DNA from: an uncultured Lachnospiraceae bacterium
GTDB lineage: Bacteria; Bacillota; Clostridia; Lachnospirales; Lachnospiraceae
Length of the DNA: 27,011 nt
NCBI GenBank assembly: GCA_910583895.1
Contig: CAJTYJ010000037.1
Span: 1 to 27,011 of the forward strand
Reading direction: 5' to 3'
Below are positions 21,961 through 27,011 of this stretch, in pieces; position 1 is the stretch's first letter; the number at the start of each line of letters is the position of its first letter. Under the pieces are notes generated by a model. The model was not told the DNA's origin, did not search any database, and worked only from the letters and a program-made list of their open reading frames with translations. The translations under genes and the position numbers were made by a program.

Positions 21961-23556
21961 ATGAAACTAGGATTTGTAGGTGCCGACCATGAAGTCACCG
22001 GAAGCTGCCATTATCTGGAAGCCTGCGGAAAACACATTCTGATCGACTGCGGTATGGAACAGGGGAAGGATGTCTATGTCAATCAGGACATTCCTGTACC
22101 GGAGAATCAGATCGACTTCGTTCTTTTAACCCATGCACACATTGACCATTCCGGAAAGCTTCCGCTTCTGTATAAGAATGGTTTTCAGGGGGAGATCATC
22201 TCCACCTTTTCCACCAATGACCTGTGCAACATCATGCTGCGTGACAGCGCACACATTCAGGAATTTGAGGCAGAATGGCGCAACCGGAAGGCAAAACGTT
22301 CCGGTGCAGAAGAATATGTCCCGCTCTATACCATGGACGATGCACTAGGCGCCATCGGCCTGTTCCACCCCTGCGGCTATGAACAGAAGATCGAACTTTG
22401 CCCGGGGATCCAGGTGCGTTTCCGGGATGTGGGCCATCTTCTGGGCTCTGCTTCCATCGAGATCTGGATTCAGGAAGGAGAGGTCCATAAAAAAATCGTC
22501 TTCTCCGGAGACGTGGGCAATCCGAACCGGCCGCTGATCAAGGATCCCAAATACACAGATACCGCCGACTATGTGGTCATGGAATCCACCTACGGCAACC
22601 GGCTCCACAACACGCCGCCGGACCATGTAAGCGAACTGGCAGACGTAATCCGGCGGACCTTAAGCCGGGGCGGCAATCTGGTCATTCCCGCTTTCGCCGT
22701 GGGCCGTACGCAGGAGCTTTTGTACTTTATCCGTGAGATCAAAGAACGCAATCTGACGGGTATGGATTTTCCGGTCTATGTGGACAGTCCTCTGGCCATA
22801 GAGGCGACCTCCATCTTCAACAAGAACTTCCGGGCATGCTTTGACGACGAAGCCCTGGCTCTGATCAACGCCGGCATCAACCCCATTCGTTTTCCAGGTC
22901 TTCATCTGGCCGTATCCAGCGACGAGTCCAAGGCCATCAACTTCGACGCCCAGCCCAAGGTCATCATTTCCGCCTCCGGCATGTGCGAGGCAGGACGGAT
23001 CAAGCATCACCTGAAGCACAACCTTTGGAGACCGGAGTGTACCGTCCTCTTTGTGGGCTTCCAGGCGGTCGGAACTTTGGGACGCGGAATCTTAGAAGGG
23101 GCAGAGTATGTGAAGCTTTTTGGCGAGACGATCGAAGTCAAATCAGAGATCTTAAAACTGGAAGGCGTCAGCGGACATGCGGACAAAGACGGACTGCTTC
23201 GGTGGGTCAAAGCCTTCTCCCCCGCGCCCGAACTGGTGTTTGTCGTCCACGGAGAAGACGAAACCTGTGAAGAGTTTACCAACTGCTTAAAAGAAGAGCA
23301 CCAGATTCCTGCCTGTGCTCCTTTCAGCGGCGGTGTTTACGACCTGGCAGAAGGGGTCTGGATCAAAGAAGGCACACCGGTCCTGGTTGCCGCGGAAAAG
23401 CCCGCTGCAAAACGCAAGTCCGATGTCTTTACCAGGCTTCTGGAAGCAGGAAAGCGACTTATGCAGGTCATCTACCGCAACGAAGGAGGTGCCAACAAGG
23501 ATCTTACCAAATTTACCAGTCAGATCCATTCCCTGTGCGACAAATGGGACCGCTAG
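21961..23556 (+). CDS. beta-CASP metallo-beta-lactamase fold RNA hydrolase
   Basis: This 531-residue protein belongs to the YSH1/CPSF73-like beta-CASP group, mostly RNA endo/exonucleases. The metal motifs are HAHIDHSG (58-65), the VGHLLGSA motif near residue 155, and FSGDVGN. The beta-CASP domain has ESTYGNR, VDSPLA and ISASGMCEAGRIKHHL, and SGHAD near the C-terminus. The zinc ligands look complete, so it should be active. A tail of about 90 residues after SGHAD is typical for this subfamily. I chose the ATG at 21961, 7-8 nt after AAAAGGGGG; the longer reading begins inside the -10 hexamer. It is monocistronic, ending in a hairpin at 23566. Confidence 0.88.
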   Translation: MKLGFVGADHEVTGSCHYLEACGKHILIDCGMEQGKDVYVNQDIPVPENQIDFVLLTHAHIDHSGKLPLLYKNGFQGEIISTFSTNDLCNIMLRDSAHIQEFEAEWRNRKAKRSGAEEYVPLYTMDDALGAIGLFHPCGYEQKIELCPGIQVRFRDVGHLLGSASIEIWIQEGEVHKKIVFSGDVGNPNRPLIKDPKYTDTADYVVMESTYGNRLHNTPPDHVSELADVIRRTLSRGGNLVIPAFAVGRTQELLYFIREIKERNLTGMDFPVYVDSPLAIEATSIFNKNFRACFDDEALALINAGINPIRFPGLHLAVSSDESKAINFDAQPKVIISASGMCEAGRIKHHLKHNLWRPECTVLFVGFQAVGTLGRGILEGAEYVKLFGETIEVKSEILKLEGVSGHADKDGLLRWVKAFSPAPELVFVVHGEDETCEEFTNCLKEEHQIPACAPFSGGVYDLAEGVWIKEGTPVLVAAEKPAAKRKSDVFTRLLEAGKRLMQVIYRNEGGANKDLTKFTSQIHSLCDKWDR

Positions 23557-23565
23557 CATTTTCAG

Positions 23566-23601
23566 CTGCCGGATCCGGGAACCAGTTTCCGGGTCCGGCA
23601 G
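23566..23601. terminator. hairpin between convergent genes
   Basis: A 16-bp stem with two GU pairs joins 23566-23581 and 23586-23601 with a CCAG loop, 9 nt after the metallo-hydrolase stop. The following TTCTTCTG is a weak U-tract on the plus strand. It probably ends the metallo-hydrolase message and may also serve the MATE message from the other side. Confidence 0.6.
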
Positions 23602-23646
23602 TTCTTCTGCCCGGAATGTTCTTTCTGCCGCATTCTTTCTGGAACG

Positions 23647-24999
23647 TCAGAACTTCAGCAGCACTTCTTTTTTCTTCCTGTAATACCAAAAGCCTGCCGC
23701 ATCTGCCAGAAACCAGCCGATCGGAACCGACCACCAGATCCCCACGACCCCCACAGAAGGAATCGCAGACAGCCCATAGGCGAGGGCCACACGGGTACCA
23801 AGGGACAGGATGGTCAGCACCACCGACATTCCCGGACGCTCCACCGCCCGGTAGAGACCATAGAGCAGAAACAGACACCCGATCCCCAGGTAGAACGCCC
23901 CTTCAATCCGCAGATACTGCACGCCGATGTCCAGAATCTCCCGCTCTGTCGGCTTTACAAAAAGCAAAAGCAGCGGTTCGGCAAACACATACACGATCAG
24001 ACTGACCAGCAGACTGAATAGTACCGCACAGGATACTGCGCTTTTGATCCCGGACTGAATACGCTCTTTCTTTCCTGCACCGTAATTCTGAGCCGTGAAA
24101 GTGGAAAAGGCATTGCCAAAATCCTGCACCGGCATATAGGCAAAGGAGTCAATCTTTACCGCCGCTGCAAAGGCCGCCATCACAGCCGTCCCAAAACTGT
24201 TGACCAGCCCCTGCACCATCAAAATCCCCAGGTTCATGACGGACTGCTGCAGGCAGGTCAGAAGGGAGAACTGGGTAATTTCCTGAAACACTTTTTTCTT
24301 CAGCCGGATTTTCCCAAAAGGAATGCGGTATTCCGGACAGGCAAAAAAAGTATACCCAAACAGCCCGGCACCCGACACATACTGAGAGATCACCGTGGCG
24401 ATGGCGGCGCCGCGGACTCCCCAGCCAAATCCAATCACAAACAAAAGATCCAGCGCAATGTTCAAAAGAGCGCAGACCCCCAGAAAGAACAGCGGAGTGA
24501 CCGAATTTCCCACAGCCCGCAGAAGGGAAGCAAAAAAATTGTAGAGAAAAGTCGCAAGAATCCCCCAGAAGATAACCCAAAGATAGTCCCGCATCATTCC
24601 ATAGATCCCTTCCGGCACCCGGAGAAACAAAAGGATCGGATCCATCAGCAGAAAAACTGCTGTATTCAGCACTACTGCCAGCAGGGCAATCATCACAAAG
24701 GCGTGCAGGATGCTCTCTCTTAAGCCGTTCGCATCCCCCTCTCCGCAGCGGATGGAAAATACCGCACCGCTTCCCATACAAAGTCCCAGAAGAATAGAAG
24801 TCAAAAAAGTCATAAGTGTGTAGGAAGAACCCACTGCCGCCAGCGCATCCGCTCCCAGAAACTGCCCCACGATCAAGGTATCCGCGATATTGTAAAACTG
24901 CTGCAAAAGATTTCCCAGAATCATGGGAAATGCAAAACACAGCATAGTCCTGGTGATCGGCCCGTGGACCAGATCATTTTTATGCAAGACAAAATTCAT
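23647..24999 (-). CDS. MATE family efflux transporter
   Basis: MATE proteins export cationic drugs, dyes or metabolites by Na+ or H+ antiport. The 450-residue product has two six-helix halves. The first starts PITRTMLCFAFPMILGNLLQQFYNIADTLIVGQFLG, the diagnostic opening of the NorM/DinF-like branch. The second half has PVQDFGNAFSTFTAQNYGAGKKER, the repeat of that motif. No truncation is seen. The ATG has GAGGA about 10 nt upstream. It lies 23 bp downstream of the DUF2971 gene on the same strand and is probably cotranscribed, although a functional link is not obvious. Confidence 0.9.
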   Translation of the reverse strand: MNFVLHKNDLVHGPITRTMLCFAFPMILGNLLQQFYNIADTLIVGQFLGADALAAVGSSYTLMTFLTSILLGLCMGSGAVFSIRCGEGDANGLRESILHAFVMIALLAVVLNTAVFLLMDPILLFLRVPEGIYGMMRDYLWVIFWGILATFLYNFFASLLRAVGNSVTPLFFLGVCALLNIALDLLFVIGFGWGVRGAAIATVISQYVSGAGLFGYTFFACPEYRIPFGKIRLKKKVFQEITQFSLLTCLQQSVMNLGILMVQGLVNSFGTAVMAAFAAAVKIDSFAYMPVQDFGNAFSTFTAQNYGAGKKERIQSGIKSAVSCAVLFSLLVSLIVYVFAEPLLLLFVKPTEREILDIGVQYLRIEGAFYLGIGCLFLLYGLYRAVERPGMSVVLTILSLGTRVALAYGLSAIPSVGVVGIWWSVPIGWFLADAAGFWYYRKKKEVLLKF

Positions 25000-25022
25000 A
25001 AATCATATTCCTCTTCATCCTC

Positions 25023-25874
25023 TTACATGGGCGTTCTTCGCAGTGGACAACTGGACAAAGACACCCGTCCCGCAAGCTTATGAAGTCCGCTGTCTCTTAA
25101 ATAATCCTGCAGGATCGATGTGGACTGGGTAGATTCTGGTCCGATGATCAGCTCGGTAATCAAGTCCTCCAGCCCCACGCCGACCTTTTTGCACATCTCC
25201 ATCAGATCCAGCGGATAATATTTTTTGATCCGCTCCGTCGTCACGTGATAACAGGGCTTCACATCAAAATAATCCGTCTCATAGGGGTAGATGATCAGAC
25301 GCACTTCGTGTTCGGAGGAAAAAGACGGATGCTTGTACACCACAGAGCAGATCCAGGCATCGCTCATGGCGTTTTTGACCTTTGGGTTGTCCCCGCAGAG
25401 CTCCTCCCCCTCCATCACCAGCCGGTAGAACACCTCCACCAGCTTATGCCCTGCCATATCATCCTGATAAAAGACCGTGTGGAGGGACAGATTGCCCTCC
25501 ACCATCATCTGCAGCAAATCTCCGTGAAAGGCAATGCACACTCCTCTTCCCCGGTTTCCGTACCGCTCCCACTGAGCAGCGTCATCCCGGTAAAAAGAAA
25601 AGCAGGCCGCATAGGCAGAATAGAAGAATTCCTTCTCAAGTTCTTCCTCGAAAAGTTCACGGACTTTTCTTGCACGGCCCTTTTCCCCTTCGTCTTCCAG
25701 ACGCTTCACCACCGCGTTGCGCAGACCTTTCATGAAATGGCGCATCTCCGCCGCATCGTTCATGTTCAGCACATTGTTTACCCGAAGCTGGGCATGGTGC
25801 AGAATGCCGTCCAGCGCCTGAAAATCGGTATAATGATAGAAAATATCATTGCCGTATACGATCTCCATGATCAC
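25023..25874 (-). CDS. DUF2971 domain protein
   Basis: The function is unknown. The 283-residue protein shows the DUF2971 pattern: YHYTDFQALDGILHHAQLRVNNVLNMNDAAEMRHF (about 14-48), YAACFSFYRDDAAQWERYGNRGRGVCIAF (about 87-115), and SSEHEVRLIIYP (about 185-196). The third is the conserved 'sf..E.EvRl' strand, with ELIIGPES further on. DUF2971 genes often lie in variable regions, and a role in phage defence has been suggested for some, but nothing here proves it. The start may be GTG 25874, overlapping the previous stop as GTGA, or ATG 25868. The neighbours are the zinc-ribbon gene upstream and MATE downstream. Confidence 0.75.
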   Translation of the reverse strand: MIMEIVYGNDIFYHYTDFQALDGILHHAQLRVNNVLNMNDAAEMRHFMKGLRNAVVKRLEDEGEKGRARKVRELFEEELEKEFFYSAYAACFSFYRDDAAQWERYGNRGRGVCIAFHGDLLQMMVEGNLSLHTVFYQDDMAGHKLVEVFYRLVMEGEELCGDNPKVKNAMSDAWICSVVYKHPSFSSEHEVRLIIYPYETDYFDVKPCYHVTTERIKKYYPLDLMEMCKKVGVGLEDLITELIIGPESTQSTSILQDYLRDSGLHKLAGRVSLSSCPLRRTPM

Positions 25875-26827
25875 TCATCCATCGCTTTCATCCACTCGAT
25901 CAAAATCCCTTTGCTTCCGCAGTCGGGGCAGGTATAGGTCCCATAGTAATAGGACACCTTCCAGGCATCCTCCACCCCAAGCTCACGAACCAGGCTGTCA
26001 AACCAATGGCGCGTATCTTTGGGGCTTATTTGATCCCAGTTTTTTTCCGACGGCACAACCGGCTCAATCTTCTTTAACTGTCCCTTATCGTAAAAACCGT
26101 CCGCTTCCATATCTTCATCATAGTAGCCGCATTCCGGGCAGGACACCGGGCACTGCTCCCACTGTCCCATCAGCATCTGAAAAGCCGCCTCCCGGTCACT
26201 CAGAATCGCCAGCAGATCCGTAGAAAAATACTGCAGCCATGCCGGATCTTCTTCTTTTAGCCGTTTCATATTCTGACGCAGAAAGGCATCTGTCATCTCC
26301 TGCAAAAGCGCTACACTCTGATCATAGCTCTCCATAATCTCTTCCGGCACCTGCCTCTCGCCTTCGCTGCCGCCCCCGTAACAAGGGATATCTGTGGACA
26401 GTATGTCACCTGCTAAAGATATAATCTTTTTCTCCCATTCATAATCTTGATTTCTGCGCTTTTTTTCCAACAGAAGCACCAGATACGGCATGGCCAGATA
26501 ACTGCCGTCATACAGGCTTAACTGGTGGGTCAGACTTTCACTGAGATTGTCAAAGATAATCTCATAGCTGCCTTTCTCCTCCCGGTCCAGTCTGCGCATT
26601 TTCTTAGTCTCTGGCACCAGTTCTGCGGGGCAGAAAAGAAATGCCACGTCCTCCCGGACTTCCCCGTAAGCCCCTGTATATTTTTCCCAGAGTCCGGAGT
26701 CAAACGGCACCGGTTTTAACCGGTCGCGCAGTGTCTGTACCTCCTGAAGACCCTTCTCGATCTGTGCCTTCCACATTTCTGACTGCCTGAAAGCTTCCTC
26801 AGACGGTGCCTGCTCCCTTTTGCCCAT
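25871..26827 (-). CDS. uncharacterised protein with C-terminal zinc-ribbon pairs
   Basis: I do not recognise this 318-residue protein as a named family. Its first two-thirds are helical and charged, with DRLKPVPFDSGLWEKYTGAYGEVREDVAFLF near residues 35-65. The end carries CPECGYYDED (about 225) and TCPDCGSKG (about 305), two CxxC pairs that could bind one zinc ion as a split ribbon. There is no signal peptide or membrane helix, so it is probably cytoplasmic. AGGAGG stands 10 nt before the ATG. It overlaps the DUF2971 gene by 4 bp, so the two are translated together and may act together. Confidence 0.6.
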   Translation of the reverse strand: MGKREQAPSEEAFRQSEMWKAQIEKGLQEVQTLRDRLKPVPFDSGLWEKYTGAYGEVREDVAFLFCPAELVPETKKMRRLDREEKGSYEIIFDNLSESLTHQLSLYDGSYLAMPYLVLLLEKKRRNQDYEWEKKIISLAGDILSTDIPCYGGGSEGERQVPEEIMESYDQSVALLQEMTDAFLRQNMKRLKEEDPAWLQYFSTDLLAILSDREAAFQMLMGQWEQCPVSCPECGYYDEDMEADGFYDKGQLKKIEPVVPSEKNWDQISPKDTRHWFDSLVRELGVEDAWKVSYYYGTYTCPDCGSKGILIEWMKAMDE

Positions 26828-26850
26828 TTCTTCTTATCCTCCTATTTTAA

Positions 26851-27011
26851 GTTCCGCATCTGTCTCTCCTTACGCACCCAGTTCTGGAAGCACTTCACAA
26901 TGCTTTCGCATTCTGAAATCCTTCCGGTGCTTCACTCGGACAGCTGCTGAGTTTGCGTTCCGCATCTGTCTCTCCTTACGCACCCAGTTCTGGAAGCACT
27001 TCACAATGCTT
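26851..27011. repeat. 55-bp direct repeat, 106-bp period
   Basis: The 55 bases at 26851-26905 recur exactly at 26957-27011, where the window ends, so the true repeat may be longer. The spacer 26906-26956 is unique here. Within it GAAGCAC (26887-26893) and GTGCTTC (26927-26933) are inverted. The period of 106 is not a multiple of three. The identity is complete, pointing to a recent tandem duplication. Confidence 0.85.
26870..27010 (-). CDS. 3' end of an upstream gene, altered by duplication (partial)
   Basis: On the minus strand an open frame enters from the right edge, reading SIVKCFQNWVRKERQMRNAN and continuing to a stop at 26870-26872 (46 residues in view, rich in K and R). In the second repeat copy the same DNA reads in another frame, because the duplication is 106 bp. 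If only one copy existed the frame would end MRNLK at the TAG beside 26851. The gene may therefore have a changed C-terminus. I cannot name it; it may also be non-coding repeat DNA. It lies just ahead of the zinc-ribbon gene. Confidence 0.35.
   Translation of the reverse strand, partial: SIVKCFQNWVRKERQMRNANSAAVRVKHRKDFRMRKHCEVLPELGA

Noticed and set aside
26851..27011. CRISPR array at the right edge.
   Set aside because: There are only two copies, the repeat is 55 bp, and the pattern is that of a tandem duplication; no cas genes are present.

Overview
The window looks like a chromosomal segment from a Gram-positive anaerobe of the Lachnospiraceae / Clostridium cluster XIVa type. The evidence is the Firmicutes-like S10 ribosomal operon, strong AGGAGG ribosome binding sites, sigma-A promoters with 17-bp spacers, U-tailed terminators, paired ETF/flavoprotein dehydrogenase genes and a SipW-type signal peptidase. 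No genus can be named from sequence alone.

Layout. (1) 1-3600, minus strand: the start of the S10 operon, rpsJ-rplC-rplD-rplW-rplB-rpsS, running off the left edge. It has a clear promoter, a long structured leader and a second structured spacer between rpsJ and rplC. (2) 3800-6340, plus strand: a promoter followed at once by a strong terminator (small RNA or attenuator), a YcxB-like membrane protein and a BCCT transporter. This ends in a bidirectional terminator whose loop carries a small IS-end-like element. (3) 6339-19540: the core of the window, a catabolic locus whose kinase and SDR closely resemble E. coli YgcE and YgcW, with further genes of the ygc type. Minus-strand unit A is SDR (ygcW)-FGGY kinase (ygcE)-DUF89 phosphatase. 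Minus-strand unit B is AGPS-like flavoprotein (ygcU)-ETF beta-ETF alpha-second flavoprotein-second ETF beta-second ETF alpha-GlpP-like antiterminator (ygcP). Plus-strand unit C is an MFS transporter. A PIN toxin-antitoxin pair sits between units A and B.

(4) 19446-21650: an exceptionally long hairpin terminator, a SipW-type signal peptidase with a probable exported substrate, and an RNA methyltransferase. (5) 21880-27011: a beta-CASP metallo-hydrolase (plus), then a minus-strand set with a zinc-ribbon protein, a DUF2971 protein and a MATE exporter. At the right edge a 55-bp repeat with 106-bp period disturbs the end of a partly visible gene.

The best discovery is regulatory. All three ygc-type units begin with the same architecture: a consensus promoter, then exactly 5 nt after the -10 hexamer the word CAGTTAC, a purine-rich loop with two AGAG blocks, and AGTAAC. 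The AGTAAC lies inside the 5' arm of a strong U7 terminator, so CAGTTAC/GTAAC pairing and the terminator exclude each other. The only RNA-antiterminator-type regulator in the window is the GlpP/YgcP homologue encoded at the end of unit B. I infer a substrate-responsive antitermination regulon joining transport (C), two flavoprotein/ETF oxidation modules (B) and kinase/dehydrogenase/phosphatase steps (A). The substrate cannot be read from the sequence.
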